Assembly: GCA_018240065.1 (NCBI GenBank)
Contig: JAFEGH010000008.1
Location: forward strand, 1-42,670
DNA: 42,670 nt
Reading direction: 5' to 3'
Origin: Verrucomicrobiota bacterium
Lineage (GTDB): Bacteria > Chlamydiota > Chlamydiia > Chlamydiales > Rhabdochlamydiaceae
The position numbers were made by a program, and so were the translations under genes. This document shows positions 16,301-26,411 of the stretch, in pieces. Below the pieces are notes generated by a model, which ran no database searches, had not been told where the DNA came from, and worked only from the letters and a program-made list of their open reading frames with translations. Numbering within the stretch: the stretch's first letter is position 1; each line of letters begins with the position of its first letter.

Positions 16301-18256
16301 CTAGTGATAACTTGTTTGACCCTCAAAAGTCAAGTTTTCCCATGCAGCGGCAACCCCCTTTAAAAACTTTTCTCTTCGTTCCCTATCCTCTTCGAGATAA
16401 ATAGCCCCCAGATAATAGGTTTCAGAGTACTGCGTTGAGATTGTAAGCAACTGAGAGGAAGGAATTTGAAAAGACCTCACGCATTCCAGCACCGTTTCCT
16501 TCACCAAAGGGTCGGCATAGGAAAACAGAATGTAGCAGCAGGAATCGCTCGATTTTTGAGCCATCGCCGGTTCGCCTCCTTTTTGGACTGCGTCAAGGAA
16601 CATGCCGAATAGATTTTTTAAAAAAAGAGGATTGAACAGGCTGCGCAGCTCGATCGGAAAGATCGAATGAAAGAAGTTCTCCAGCAGCAGCTCTTCATTC
16701 TTATCGAGATGAGAAAATAATTCCTTCAGCGCCAGGAACTGCTCATGCTGCTTGGCGATCATCCCTCCGTTGTAGTCCCTGAACTCGCCCAGGATGCGCT
16801 GCAGCTCCAGCACCAAGGCTTGCCGCGCCTTAAAAAGATCGACCGAATGATCGGAGCGCAAGAACCCTTGCGCAGCGAATTTGACGCGAAAAACAGTCAC
16901 TTCCTTGGTGTGTTTTTTGCGGAGAAGCCCGACGCTTTTGATCCTGTCTGGAATATACTTCAGGAAGCAATCGCTGCTATCAAAGAGATCCTGGATGGGA
17001 ACATCAGTTTCTTTAAGCACGCGAAGCCAAATGACGGTAAAGGACAGCTCGGCTTCAGTCTGCTCGTCGAAGGTAATGATCACCTGGGGAAGGTCGCGGG
17101 AGAATTTCAGCTGATTGGAAAGGGTAATGATGTTGCGCATCACCTCTTCTTCATTGCGCGGCATGAATAAAGGGCGCGTCAGCTTCTCAACCCCGTTGCG
17201 GATCTCATCAGGAAGGCTCTCTTTGACCCGCCTGATCTCCGATAGAGAAAATTCGGTCCCGTCCGGTTTCTCCACTTCCAAATAGAGCAACTGAGTGCGG
17301 TCCTCTTTAGAAGTTCGGAAAAAAAAGGAGTCCTCGACAACTTCCAATTGAGGAAAGAGACTTTTCATGGCGCCGATGAAATGGCGTTCCTCGAACAGCT
17401 CATTGTCACCTTGAAAATTCAGAGCGGCGAAGACACCTAAGACCTTCTTGAGGCCAAAGGCAAGATGAAGGTAGGTCTTGCTCACCTTGACATGTACGAA
17501 GCGCTGACCCGGATTCTTCTCGATCTGGCGCTTCAATGCTTTTCGGAACAGATAGAAAACATAGATGATCCGGCTCATATGGGCATATTCGCGCACCGCT
17601 TTAAACTCCTCGCTGCACATGACCAAAAAGTGTTGCATCTGAGCGAAAATATCGTGGTCGAAATCTTTCGGTCGGCGCTCGAGAAGAGAGGAGATCCTTT
17701 CCTGGATGAGCGAGGTTTTTTCATCGGCGGAAAGACCCTTGATTTCCAAAATTCGGCTTGCATGATAGACAGAAATGAGCCCCAGCTTGATCTCGCTTTC
17801 AATAATGGGCATTTGATGTCTGACCAGATCCTGCTCTGCGGAATGCTCCAGAGAGATGACGATCTCGCAGATCGTGAACAGATCGCCTGACAGCTCGGGA
17901 AGCCTGAAATCGGTAGCGAAAAAGGAGGAGATGCTGGGTCGCTTTCCGGGCATGAGCCAGCGGCTGATCATCTCATAAAAAAATTTCACACCATTGACCC
18001 GATGGCGGCATAAAAGATAGATCGACACCTGGCGATTCTGCTCCCCCCATTCCGCCCATTTTACAATTGGCAAAAGGCGGGCAAACTCTTCGGCAAGCCC
18101 TTCATGGGCTTCGTCGAGAAGAAAAAACTGGGAAGGCAGCAGCCGCATGAGCGTATTGCGGATGGAACTGCTATAGAGGATGCCATGAGGACTATCTTTG
18201 TCATGATCGAAGACGGTGGAAATCTGCGGAAAGCCGAGTTTGACTGACCTATCCAT
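16301..18256 (-). CDS. Large protein of unknown function coupled to lysC
   Basis: A 651-residue, apparently soluble protein without signal peptide, membrane segment or motif that I recognise. It is mostly alpha-helical and rich in charged and large hydrophobic residues, with two regions of alternating strands and helices near its middle (TQLLYLEVEKPDGTEFSLSE and QVIITFDEQTEAELSFTVIW). I chose ATG 18256 because AAGGAG lies 5 bases upstream and the codon overlaps the lysC stop (ATGGATAG); ATGs at 18268 and 18274 would lie inside lysC without such a site. The tight coupling suggests co-function with the aspartokinase, or just operon packing. Possibly a Chlamydiae-specific family. Confidence 0.8.
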   Translation of the reverse strand: MDRSVKLGFPQISTVFDHDKDSPHGILYSSSIRNTLMRLLPSQFFLLDEAHEGLAEEFARLLPIVKWAEWGEQNRQVSIYLLCRHRVNGVKFFYEMISRWLMPGKRPSISSFFATDFRLPELSGDLFTICEIVISLEHSAEQDLVRHQMPIIESEIKLGLISVYHASRILEIKGLSADEKTSLIQERISSLLERRPKDFDHDIFAQMQHFLVMCSEEFKAVREYAHMSRIIYVFYLFRKALKRQIEKNPGQRFVHVKVSKTYLHLAFGLKKVLGVFAALNFQGDNELFEERHFIGAMKSLFPQLEVVEDSFFFRTSKEDRTQLLYLEVEKPDGTEFSLSEIRRVKESLPDEIRNGVEKLTRPLFMPRNEEEVMRNIITLSNQLKFSRDLPQVIITFDEQTEAELSFTVIWLRVLKETDVPIQDLFDSSDCFLKYIPDRIKSVGLLRKKHTKEVTVFRVKFAAQGFLRSDHSVDLFKARQALVLELQRILGEFRDYNGGMIAKQHEQFLALKELFSHLDKNEELLLENFFHSIFPIELRSLFNPLFLKNLFGMFLDAVQKGGEPAMAQKSSDSCCYILFSYADPLVKETVLECVRSFQIPSSQLLTISTQYSETYYLGAIYLEEDRERREKFLKGVAAAWENLTFEGQTSYH

Positions 18257-19043
18257 GTTCTCCTTCATAAACACAGGGGCTAGTCTCGACCCTAACGGAA
18301 GGGCCGATCAGAGTCCCCGAATGGTGGCGCAAGGTTGGATCGTAAAAGGAAAGGACATGCAGAGGCAAGCCATTTTTTGCGGCCAGCCGGATGCACCTGG
18401 GGTGGAGGACTTTAGCTCCCTTTTGGACGATGTCTATAGCCTTGTCGAACGAAAGAGAGGGATAGAAAGTCGCATCGGCATGCGTTTTGGGATCATCTGA
18501 ATAGACTCCTTCGACGTCCTTATAGAACTCGACTTTAGAAGCTCCAAGAGCAACTCCTAACGCGACAGCCGACGTGTCCGACCCACCCCGGCCAAGCGTT
18601 GTGATCTCTCCATCCTTGCTGACGCCCTGAAATCCGGCGACGATGACAATCTTTCCGGCATCAAGCGCCTTGAGTATCCGATGAGGTCTGACATCGAGAA
18701 TACCGGCGTCGGAGTGCTTCGAAGAAGTGATGATCCCCGACTGACTCCCGGTAAAACTGATCGCTTCGCTGCCTTTGAGTTGCAAGGCCATCGCTAGCAG
18801 CGAAACGCTGATCCTTTCCCCAACACTGACAAGCATATCCTGCTCGCGAGGAGGGGGACTGGGGTGCACCCTGCGTGCAAGCGACAGCAGCTGATCGGTC
18901 GTATCGCCCATCGCACTGACAACGACGACGACACGGGCATGCCTGCTTTTATTTAAAATAATATCAGCAATCTTAGAGAACTGCTCGGTACTTGCGACAG
19001 AGGCTCCCCCGAACTTTAAGACAATTGTTTCAATGAAAGTCAT
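18249..19043 (-). CDS. lysC: Aspartate kinase, catalytic domain only
   Basis: A 264-residue aspartokinase phosphorylating L-aspartate at the head of the lysine/diaminopimelate (hence peptidoglycan) pathway. The amino-acid-kinase domain is complete: VLKFGGASVAS, VSAMGDTTDQLL, VSVGERISVSLLAMAL, TLGRGGSDTSAVALG, YKDVEGVYSDDPK and the closing GAKVLHPRCI. It stops after the HHSGTLIGP segment, exactly where the tandem ACT regulatory domains begin in usual 400-450 aa enzymes. The frame ends inside the next gene's start, so this is not an obvious frameshift. Loss of ACT domains would predict loss of lysine/threonine feedback inhibition. Divergent from rpsA. Confidence 0.92.
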   Translation of the reverse strand: MTFIETIVLKFGGASVASTEQFSKIADIILNKSRHARVVVVVSAMGDTTDQLLSLARRVHPSPPPREQDMLVSVGERISVSLLAMALQLKGSEAISFTGSQSGIITSSKHSDAGILDVRPHRILKALDAGKIVIVAGFQGVSKDGEITTLGRGGSDTSAVALGVALGASKVEFYKDVEGVYSDDPKTHADATFYPSLSFDKAIDIVQKGAKVLHPRCIRLAAKNGLPLHVLSFYDPTLRHHSGTLIGPSVRVETSPCVYEGEHG

Positions 19044-19358
19044 AAACTACGCTTAATTAAGAGACTAGGAACAGGTGTAAATGGGTAAATGCGATTCTAA
19101 TAAATTTTTAGAAGAAGCGCAAATTGAATTTATCCCCCTCAAAAATAATAAAGAGGTTCAAAAAAAATAATTCACAATTTTAGGACAATCCAGGTCTGTT
19201 TAAATAAATAAATGGATTCCGACAATACTCGTACGACCACGCGTACTGTGGCGCAATTCAAATCCAGGAACCAACGAGAAACGAATTGCGATTGATTTTA
19301 TTACGAATCTTTTGATACTCTCTCTCCTTTCACTAGAAACTCAGGAGAAACCTTTAAC
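19044..19358. promoter_or_regulatory. lysC/rpsA divergent region with rpsA leader inverted repeat
   Basis: 315 bases between divergent genes. CGCAATTC (19252-19259) and GAATTGCG (19283-19290) form a perfect 8-bp inverted repeat with a 23-base loop, 70 bases upstream of rpsA. It could be an mRNA leader hairpin (S1 autoregulation is known in E. coli) or an operator. A 29-codon frame (19081-19170, AGGTG 5 bases before its ATG) is present but unconvincing. The rest is AT-rich and presumably holds both promoters. Confidence 0.4.
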
Positions 19359-21122
19359 ATGTCCAAACAAACACAAATCGACTGGAACGAGAGCAACATC
19401 ATCGATGATGTCGCTTATCAGGAAGAAGACGCTAAACAGTTTAAGAACTTACTCAACCGCAAAGAGGAAGCTGCTGGCGAAGGCTCTGTCGCATTGATGA
19501 GTTCGGGGCAGATTCTCAAAGGGCGAGTGGTCGAAATCACAAAAGATTTCGTTGTTGTCGACGTCGGTTTGAAATCTGAAGGTTTAGTGCCTATCAACGA
19601 ATTTTCCGAGCCAAGCGAGATCGTTCTGGGCAATGATGTCGAAGTGTACCTCGACCAGACAGAAGGCGAAGACGGTCAGATCGTTCTTTCCAGAGAGAAA
19701 GCCCGCAGACAAAGACAATGGGAATACATCGTCAACCATTGCAAAGAAGGCTCAATCGTCAAAGGAAAAGTCATTCGCAAAGTCAAAGGCGGCCTGATGG
19801 TCGACATCGGGATGGAAGCCTTCCTGCCCGGCTCGCAAATCGACAACAAGCGTATTAAGAACCTCGATGAGTTCATCGGCCAGTCTTACGACTTCAAAAT
19901 CCTCAAGATCAACACCGAGCGCAAGAACATTGTCGTCTCCCGCCGAGAGCTCCTCGAAGAAGAGCGCATTTCCCGCAAAGCGGAAATGCTCGAGAACATC
20001 ATTGAGGGAGATATCCGACGCGGCGTAGTCAAGAACATCACCGACTTCGGCGTGTTCCTCGACCTCGACGGTATCGACGGCCTCCTCCACATTACCGACA
20101 TGACATGGAAACGTATCAAGCATCCTTCCGAAATGGTCGCACTCGGCCAGGAACTGGAAGTCATGATCCTCCACGTCGACAAAGAGAAAGGCAGAGTCGC
20201 CCTCGGAATGAAACAAAAAGAATCCAACCCTTGGGAAGAGATCGAAGGACGCTACCCTCCTGGAACGCGAGTCCGAGGGAAAATCGTCAACCTCGTCCCA
20301 TACGGCGCATTCATTGAGATCGAGCCTGGCATAGAAGGTCTGATCCACGTCTCTGAAATGTCATGGGTAAAGAACGTCACTGATCCAAGCGAGATCGTCA
20401 ACAAGGGCGACGAAGTGGAAGCAGTGGTTCTCTCCGTCCAGAAAGAGGAAGGCAAAATCTCCCTCGGCCTCAAACAGACTGAGAAGAATCCATGGGACGA
20501 AGTTGAGAAAAAATATCCTATCGGCAGCAGTGTCACAGCTGAAATCCGCAACCTGACCAATTATGGCGCGTTCGTGGAACTCGAGCCTGGCATCGACGGC
20601 CTGATCCACATCTCGGACCTCAGCTGGATCAAGAAAGTCTCCCATCCTTCTGAAGTGCTGAAAAAAGGAGACAAAGTCGAAGCTGTCGTCCTCTCCGTAG
20701 ATAAAGAGAGCAAGAAAATCACTCTCGGCGTCAAGCAGCTCAGCCACAATCCGTGGGAAAGCATTGAGAAGACGATGCCTGTCGGCACGCTCGTTAAAGG
20801 AATTGTCTCTAAAATCACCGCCTTCGGCGCTTTCGTCGAACTGCCTAACGGCATCGAAGCCCTTGTCCATGTGACTGAGCTTTCCGATCAGCCTTTCGGC
20901 AAAGTCGAAGACGTTGTCAATAAAGGGGAAGAAGTCACAGCGAAAGTGATCAAGCTTGATCCTGAGCACAAAAAAATTGCGCTCTCCATCAAGGAGTACC
21001 TGGTCGACAAGAACAAAGTCAACCGCGATGACATCGTCGTTGGCAACACTAAAACTCGAAGCCCAAGCAAAAAAGGCAAAGAGAAACAAAAAGAATCCGA
21101 AGAAGAAGGCTCTGCGGAATAA
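19359..21122 (+). CDS. rpsA: 30S ribosomal protein S1
   Basis: A 587-residue S1 with six S1/OB repeats, recognisable by the recurring G-x-V-x-x-[IL]-x-x-[FY]-G-[AV]-F-[VIL] pattern, for example [35 protein letters not shown] and [18 protein letters not shown], each closed by SL/TLGVKQ-type strands. It binds mRNA and helps load it on the 30S subunit. The C-terminus is Lys/Glu-rich ([15 protein letters not shown]). AGGAG lies upstream of ATG 19359. Position immediately before nusA matches C. trachomatis CT098. Confidence 0.98.
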   Translation: MSKQTQIDWNESNIIDDVAYQEEDAKQFKNLLNRKEEAAGEGSVALMSSGQILKGRVVEITKDFVVVDVGLKSEGLVPINEFSEPSEIVLGNDVEVYLDQTEGEDGQIVLSREKARRQRQWEYIVNHCKEGSIVKGKVIRKVKGGLMVDIGMEAFLPGSQIDNKRIKNLDEFIGQSYDFKILKINTERKNIVVSRRELLEEERISRKAEMLENIIEGDIRRGVVKNITDFGVFLDLDGIDGLLHITDMTWKRIKHPSEMVALGQELEVMILHVDKEKGRVALGMKQKESNPWEEIEGRYPPGTRVRGKIVNLVPYGAFIEIEPGIEGLIHVSEMSWVKNVTDPSEIVNKGDEVEAVVLSVQKEEGKISLGLKQTEKNPWDEVEKKYPIGSSVTAEIRNLTNYGAFVELEPGIDGLIHISDLSWIKKVSHPSEVLKKGDKVEAVVLSVDKESKKITLGVKQLSHNPWESIEKTMPVGTLVKGIVSKITAFGAFVELPNGIEALVHVTELSDQPFGKVEDVVNKGEEVTAKVIKLDPEHKKIALSIKEYLVDKNKVNRDDIVVGNTKTRSPSKKGKEKQKESEEEGSAE

Positions 21123-21138
21123 TAGACGGTTTTTTGAT

Positions 21139-21179
21139 AATGAGTGTCGACGGCGTTTTTTGTGCCCTCGACACTCATT
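21139..21179. terminator. Perfect 12-bp hairpin between rpsA and nusA
   Basis: AATGAGTGTCGA (21139-21150) and TCGACACTCATT (21168-21179) pair perfectly. The T-run lies in the loop rather than after the stem, so it may be a partial terminator, an RNase processing site or an mRNA stabiliser. A smaller hairpin, TTCATT/AATGAA (21197-21211), follows in the nusA leader. Confidence 0.55.
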
Positions 21180-21231
21180 CTTGCTATTAATAAAGCTTCA
21201 TTCGGAATGAAATTAACTGTAAAGGGACGAG

Positions 21232-22503
21232 ATGAATAAAGATCTAGTTGCCATCTTTGAATACCTCGAAAGAGAAAAAGGGATCAAGCGGGACGTCATT
21301 ATCGCCGCTGTTGAAGAGTCGCTCCGCGCCGCTGCTCGCAAAAGCGTGAAAGGCTTAATCAACGTGACCGTCCATATCAACCCGAAAACGGGGAATATCG
21401 ACGTCATCGCGCAGAAAGAAGTCGTCGATAAAGTAACTATCCCCGATGAGGAGATCACTTTAGAAGACGCCCGAGTCCTTAACCCGACTTGCGAAATTGG
21501 CCAATGGATCGACATCTCCGTCACCCCGCAGGATTTTGGAAGGATCGCCGCCCAAACTGCCCGCCAGATCATCTCCCAGAAATTACGCAGCGCTGAGAGG
21601 GATGTCATCTATGAAGAATACCGTCACCGCATCAATGAGATCATCTCCGGAACTGTCAAACGCACGATCCGCGGCGCCACTCTCATCGTCGATCTCGGCA
21701 AAGTCGAAGCGATCATGCCGGATCGTTTCTATCCGAAAACAGAGAAGTACAACGTCGGCGATAGAGTCCAGGCTCTTCTTTTGGAAGTGCGCGACACAGA
21801 AAGCGGCGGAGCGGAAGTCATCCTTTCCCGCAGCCATCCTGAATTCGTCGCCCAACTGTTCATCCAGGAAGTTCCTGAGATCAACGACGGCACTATCACT
21901 ATCGAGAAAATCGTCCGCGACGCCGGCTACCGCACCAAAGTCGCTGTCCGCTCCCAGGATCCTAAAGTGGATCCGGTCGGCGCTTGCGTCGGAATCCGCG
22001 GCAACCGCGTCAAGAACATCATCCGCGAACTTAACAATGAAAAGATCGACATCATCCCCTACTCCGATGATCCGGCGACACTCTTGTCGAACGCAATGCA
22101 TCCTCTTGAGATCAAGAAAATGTTCATCAGCGACGACAAAACGACGATCAGCATTGTTGTGAACGACGAAGATTATCCTGCAGCTCTGGGCAAGCGCGGC
22201 ATGAACGCCCGTTTGAATGGGGAACTTGCAGGCGTCGAGCTCCAGGTCCAAAAAATGAGCCAATACCAGACCGCCATGAATATCGAGCGCGCTCAGATCG
22301 CACAAAGCGAAGATCCGACCCTCGACGAAAGACTCTCCATTGAAGGAGTCAGCGGGATGATTATTGAGAGCCTTATTGGAGCCGGCTTCGACACTCCGCG
22401 CAAAGTTTTGAATGCGACAGCAGAGCAACTTGCGACTATTCCTGAGATCAGTTTGGAAATGGCTGACAAGATATTGGAACAAATTCGTAAAAAGAGGGTG
22501 TAA
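21232..22503 (+). CDS. nusA: Transcription termination/antitermination factor NusA
   Basis: A 423-residue RNA-polymerase-binding factor controlling pausing and termination. Order: N-terminal domain (1-~125, MNKDLVAIFEYLEREKGI, VTPQDFGRIAAQTARQII), S1 domain (NEIISGTVKRTIRGATLIV), KH1/KH2 (GACVGIRGNRVKNIIREL with GIRG loop; PAALGKRGMNARLNGEL), and a C-terminal helix-hairpin-helix (IEGVSGMIIESLIGAGF). It has one acidic/HhH repeat rather than the two of E. coli NusA. AAGGGA precedes ATG 21232. It leads the nusA-infB-rbfA-truB-ribF run; no rimP homologue precedes it. Confidence 0.98.
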   Translation: MNKDLVAIFEYLEREKGIKRDVIIAAVEESLRAAARKSVKGLINVTVHINPKTGNIDVIAQKEVVDKVTIPDEEITLEDARVLNPTCEIGQWIDISVTPQDFGRIAAQTARQIISQKLRSAERDVIYEEYRHRINEIISGTVKRTIRGATLIVDLGKVEAIMPDRFYPKTEKYNVGDRVQALLLEVRDTESGGAEVILSRSHPEFVAQLFIQEVPEINDGTITIEKIVRDAGYRTKVAVRSQDPKVDPVGACVGIRGNRVKNIIRELNNEKIDIIPYSDDPATLLSNAMHPLEIKKMFISDDKTTISIVVNDEDYPAALGKRGMNARLNGELAGVELQVQKMSQYQTAMNIERAQIAQSEDPTLDERLSIEGVSGMIIESLIGAGFDTPRKVLNATAEQLATIPEISLEMADKILEQIRKKRV

Positions 22504-22506
22504 GCG

Positions 22507-25278
22507 TTGGCCAAAAATTTAAAAATTAACGTCAAAAATGCTCAGCTTGCAGAAGCGCTGAAACTAGGCAAGGTGAAAAAACCTGCTGCCAAGAAGAAAA
22601 AAGCGGAAGAAACTGCAAAGCCCGAGGAAGCGGAAGCTCCGAAAGCTGCGCCTGCAGCCGAGCAAAATCCCCCTCCGCCCGCAGCAGCGCCTGCCCCTCG
22701 AGCAGAAGAAAAGACGGAAGCGGCGCCGCCGACACCTGCGCCAGCGCCTCAGCAACCTCCTAAGCCCGCGCCTGAATCTTCTCGCGAAGAAGCCATGCCT
22801 GAAAGACCGGCTGCAGAACAGCCACGGCCTGTGCAACCTTCCCAAGGCAGCGGCGGATATCAGCAGCGGCCCAGCGGCGGCTATCCTCCTCGAACACCTG
22901 GCGGATACCCACCAAGACAGGGGGGATACCCTCCAAGGCAGGAAGGCGGATACCCACCCAGACAGGGTGGCGGATACCCTCCTCGCCAAGAAGGCGGATA
23001 CCCTCCTAGACAGGGTGGTGGATACCCTCCTAGACAGGAAGGCGGATACCCACCCAGACAAGGTGGCCACGCTCCCGGTCAGGCTTCCGGCTATCGTCCT
23101 GGCGCAGCCCCTCATTTTCGCAGGCCGGGCTTCGTCCCGCCACCTGGCGCGCGCCCTCCTTCCCCCTACCCACCGCGCCGAGAGCCATATGGCCCTCGCC
23201 CAACCACACCCGGGCAACCCGGCGGCTACCGTCCGGATACGCGCAGGCCACTTCCTCCCAGGGAACCACCTCGCACCGACGAAAAAGGCGAGCGCAAACC
23301 GAGCAAAAGTTTTGATACAGAGCCGCGCAAAGTTCCGCCCAAGGAATTCCGCGAGCACAAGCCGACTAAAAAAGTCGATGAGCATCGTTCATTCGACGCC
23401 AGGGACCGCCAAGGACTGCGCGCTGACCAGGAAGATCAGGCGTGGCGCAAAAGACGTCCTGCCCACAAGATGCGCCCTATTCAGCAAGAAGAGGTCATCC
23501 GCCCCAAATCCCTGCATGTCCGCATTCCTATTACGATCAAAGATCTCGCTGCGGAAATGAAGTTGAAAGCGTCGCAGCTGATCGCCAAGCTGTTCATGAA
23601 AGGCGTCGTCATGACCCTGAACGATTTTCTCGACGATGAGACGACTATCCAGCTCCTCGGACATGATTTCGACTGCGAGATCACAATCGATACGAAGGAA
23701 GAAGACCGTCTGCGCATCACGGACAAGACAATCAAGCAAGAGATCCAAGAAACTTCTCCTGAAACATTGGTCCTCCGTCCACCAGTTGTCGCCTTCATGG
23801 GCCACGTCGACCACGGCAAAACGAGCCTGATCGACGCGATCCGCAAATCGGATGTCGCCAGCGGCGAAGCAGGAGCGATCACCCAGCACATCGGCGCATT
23901 CAAATGTCATACGGCAACAGGCGACCTGACAATCCTCGATACCCCTGGCCACGAAGCCTTCTCCGCAATGCGCGCCCGCGGCGCTGATGTCACCGACATC
24001 ATCGTCCTCGTCGTCGCCGGCGATGAAGGGATCCGCGCCCAGACAGTTGAAGCGATCGAGCAGGCACAGGCTGCTAACGTACCGATCCTCGTTGCTCTCA
24101 ATAAATGCGACAGGCCTAATTTCAACTCCGAGAATGTCTATCGCCAGCTGTCCGAAAGGAATCTTCTTCCGGAAGCATGGGGCGGAACGACTATCACAGT
24201 CAACTGTTCTGCTGTGACTAAAGAAGGGATTAAAGAGCTGCTGGAAATGCTCGCGCTGCAAGCCGAGGTTCTCGAGCTTCGCGCCAATCCTAATTCCAGA
24301 GCTCGCGGTACCGTCATCGAATCGGAAATGCACAAAGGCCTTGGAGCAGTGGCTACCGTCCTCGTACAGAACGGCACCCTGCGCTTGGGCGATTCCATGG
24401 TATTCTCACAACAGTTTGCCCGTGTGAAAACGATGCACGACGAGCATGGCAGAGAACTCACTCTTGCCGGCCCTTCGACGCCCGTCAAAATCACAGGTCT
24501 TTCCGACCTCCCTCCGGCAGGAAGCGAATTCATTGTCGTCAAGAACGAAAAAGAAGCGATGGAAATCGCAGAGAAACGCGGCGAAGGCCAGCGCCACGCG
24601 CAGCTGCATAAAGCAAAACGCGGTGCTGAATCCTTCCTTGCTGAAAAAGCGACCGGGATCAAGAAAAAGGTGCTCAACCTTATCCTGCGCGCTGACGTAC
24701 AGGGTTCTGTTGAAGCATTGAAGACCTCATTGCTCAAGATCGTCTCCGACAAAATCGAACTCAATATTATCTCCTCTGGAGTCGGAGAGATCTCCGAGTC
24801 CGACGTTCAGCTCGCAAGCGCATCGAAAGCGACGATCATTGGATTCCACACCCAGATCGAAAGTCATGCCGACAACCTGATCAAGTCATTGAAAGTGACC
24901 GTCAAACTCCACGATATTATCTACCACGCGGTTGATGATATCCGCGAAGTCATGAAGGGGATGCTTGACAAGATCGCTCAGGAGACAGATATTGGGTCCG
25001 CCGAGGTCAAAGCGACCTTCAAAGCGTCCCAGCTCGGCGTCATCGCAGGCTGCATCGTCACAGACGGACTCATCAAGCGCTCCAGCCATGTCCGCCAGGT
25101 CCGTGACAAGCAAGTCATTTGGAAAGGTCCTCTGCACTCACTCAAAAAAGTCAAAGACGATGTACGCGAGGTTTCCAAAGGACACGAGTGCGGTATTGTT
25201 CTGCAAAACAACAACGACATCAAAGTCGGGGACATCCTCCAGGCATTTGAAATCACTTACCTTGAACAAGAGCTATAA
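22507..25278 (+). CDS. infB: Translation initiation factor IF-2
   Basis: A 923-residue GTPase that brings initiator tRNA to the ribosome. The C-terminal half is canonical: IF2_N-like segment ([18 protein letters not shown]), G1 [11 protein letters not shown]3 DTPGHEAF, G4 NKCD and G5 NCSA, then domains II-IV. The N-terminal third is low-complexity: Lys/Ala/Pro/Glu-rich, then a Gly-Tyr-Pro-Arg-Gln array around 22850-23070. The start is TTG 22507, three bases after the nusA stop region, with GAGGG 7-8 bases upstream; no ATG is available nearby and the product [18 protein letters not shown] is the expected beginning. Confidence 0.97.
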   Translation: MAKNLKINVKNAQLAEALKLGKVKKPAAKKKKAEETAKPEEAEAPKAAPAAEQNPPPPAAAPAPRAEEKTEAAPPTPAPAPQQPPKPAPESSREEAMPERPAAEQPRPVQPSQGSGGYQQRPSGGYPPRTPGGYPPRQGGYPPRQEGGYPPRQGGGYPPRQEGGYPPRQGGGYPPRQEGGYPPRQGGHAPGQASGYRPGAAPHFRRPGFVPPPGARPPSPYPPRREPYGPRPTTPGQPGGYRPDTRRPLPPREPPRTDEKGERKPSKSFDTEPRKVPPKEFREHKPTKKVDEHRSFDARDRQGLRADQEDQAWRKRRPAHKMRPIQQEEVIRPKSLHVRIPITIKDLAAEMKLKASQLIAKLFMKGVVMTLNDFLDDETTIQLLGHDFDCEITIDTKEEDRLRITDKTIKQEIQETSPETLVLRPPVVAFMGHVDHGKTSLIDAIRKSDVASGEAGAITQHIGAFKCHTATGDLTILDTPGHEAFSAMRARGADVTDIIVLVVAGDEGIRAQTVEAIEQAQAANVPILVALNKCDRPNFNSENVYRQLSERNLLPEAWGGTTITVNCSAVTKEGIKELLEMLALQAEVLELRANPNSRARGTVIESEMHKGLGAVATVLVQNGTLRLGDSMVFSQQFARVKTMHDEHGRELTLAGPSTPVKITGLSDLPPAGSEFIVVKNEKEAMEIAEKRGEGQRHAQLHKAKRGAESFLAEKATGIKKKVLNLILRADVQGSVEALKTSLLKIVSDKIELNIISSGVGEISESDVQLASASKATIIGFHTQIESHADNLIKSLKVTVKLHDIIYHAVDDIREVMKGMLDKIAQETDIGSAEVKATFKASQLGVIAGCIVTDGLIKRSSHVRQVRDKQVIWKGPLHSLKKVKDDVREVSKGHECGIVLQNNNDIKVGDILQAFEITYLEQEL
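22873..23066 (+). repeat. In-frame GGYPPRQ tandem array inside infB
   Basis: About eight units encoding GGYPPRQ or GGGYPPRQE, each 21-27 bases (core GGCGGATACCC then CC.AGACAG). Units differ by synonymous changes and by presence of the extra Gly or Glu codon, so the array has expanded and then drifted. It lies in the disordered N-terminal region of IF-2. Confidence 0.9.
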
Positions 25279-25290
25279 GAACGATATCCA

Positions 25291-25674
25291 ATGGTTAAAA
25301 ATCGTATTGCCAGACTTAATTCCCTGCTTAGAGAGGTCCTTTCCGAAGTGATTCGAAATGACGTGCGCAACCCGCAGGTCAATAAATTCGTCACCGTGAC
25401 GAGCGTCGATATCACGAACGATCTCCAGCATGCAAAAGTCTATATCAGTGTCATCGGAACTGCTCTTGAAAAAGAAGAAACGGTCAAAGCCCTCCAATCC
25501 GCGGCGGGCTTTATCGCCATTCTCTCTTCCAAAAAAGTCGTGATGCGTTATTTCCCTGAGTTGACTTTCAAGCTTGACACCTCTGTCGAGCAGCAGATGC
25601 GCATCGATGAGCTTTTGAATAAAATCAAAAATGAGCAGGACGCGCGCCAGACGCCTCCCGACAAATCACCTTAG
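25291..25674 (+). CDS. rbfA: Ribosome-binding factor A
   Basis: A 127-residue KH-fold protein needed for late 16S rRNA processing and 30S maturation. Family features: RIARLNSLLREVLSEVI, the strand TSVDITNDLQHAKVYISV, the helix-kink region SAAGFIAILSSKKVVMRYFPELTFKLD (short segments only quoted for identification), and SVEQQMRIDELLNKI. ATG 25291 is 12 bases after infB. The C-terminal tail is hydrophilic and probably disordered. Same order as Chlamydia. Confidence 0.95.
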   Translation: MVKNRIARLNSLLREVLSEVIRNDVRNPQVNKFVTVTSVDITNDLQHAKVYISVIGTALEKEETVKALQSAAGFIAILSSKKVVMRYFPELTFKLDTSVEQQMRIDELLNKIKNEQDARQTPPDKSP

Positions 25675-25697
25675 AACTCATCACTGCGTTTATACTC

Positions 25698-26411
25698 ATG
25701 ATCATGCCATCTTCACAGGAAGGAATTCTTCCTGTCAGCAAACCCAAGACAAAGACCTCATTCAGCCTCGTCTCGACATTGCGCAGGCTCACGGGGATCC
25801 GCACAATCGGCCACGCAGGAACTCTAGACCCGTTCGCTGATGGAGTCATGGTCCTTTTGATCGGCAAGAAATACACCCAACTGAGCAACCGTTTCTTGAA
25901 CCAGGACAAAGAATACATTGCGACTGTCCATCTTGGGATCACCACAGACTCCTATGATATCGATGGTCAAATCACCGCCCAGAGTCCGTTTATTCCTTCT
26001 CTTGCCGAGGTTGAAGACGCGCTCCTTAAGTTCCAAGGGACAATACTTCAGACACCCCCTATGTTCTCAGCTAAAAAAGTAGAGGGGAAAAAACTTTACG
26101 AACTCGCGAGAAAAGGGATCACGATCGAGCGGCAACCTTCGCCAGTTACCCTCCGCATCGAATTGATCAAGTATTCCTATCCCCTACTGGAGCTTAAAGT
26201 GCAATGCTCCAAAGGGACATATATCCGCTCGCTTGCCTACGACATCGGCCTGGAGCTGACGTGTGGCGCGCATCTTTCTGCGCTCACACGCACGCGCAGC
26301 GGGAGCCTTAGTCTTGAAGATTGCTGCGATGGTGCGCGATTAATGGAATCCGGTTATGATTGGAAGCAATTCTTAAAAAGAGATGCAACCAACATCGCCA
26401 CATGCTGCTGA
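25698..26411 (+). CDS. truB: tRNA pseudouridine-55 synthase
   Basis: A 237-residue TruB making pseudouridine 55 in the tRNA T-loop. The catalytic motif is GHAGTLDPFADG with nucleophile Asp44; KEYIATVHLGITTDSYDIDG, PPMFSAKKVEGKKLYELAR and CSKGTYIRSLAYDIG are the other TruB motifs. It is a short form without the C-terminal PUA domain of E. coli TruB (314 aa), as in chlamydiae. The two ATGs at 25698 and 25704 are alternatives. Its 3' end overlaps ribF. Confidence 0.97.
   Translation: MIMPSSQEGILPVSKPKTKTSFSLVSTLRRLTGIRTIGHAGTLDPFADGVMVLLIGKKYTQLSNRFLNQDKEYIATVHLGITTDSYDIDGQITAQSPFIPSLAEVEDALLKFQGTILQTPPMFSAKKVEGKKLYELARKGITIERQPSPVTLRIELIKYSYPLLELKVQCSKGTYIRSLAYDIGLELTCGAHLSALTRTRSGSLSLEDCCDGARLMESGYDWKQFLKRDATNIATCC

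Noticed and set aside
19081..19170. A 29-codon frame with an AGGTG site in the lysC-rpsA gap
   Set aside because: Too short and low-complexity (Lys/Asn/Glu) to support without comparison; mentioned in the intergenic entry only.
19418..20854. Several long open frames antisense to rpsA (and similar ones antisense to nusA, infB, ychF, cdsV)
   Set aside because: They mirror the codon structure of strongly conserved sense genes, are rich in Asp/Val/Phe or Ser/Arg as expected for complement frames, and lack ribosome-binding sites or motifs.
22873..23066. CRISPR-like or minisatellite appearance of the repeats
   Set aside because: The units are in frame with infB, vary by whole codons and lack unique spacers; they encode a peptide repeat.
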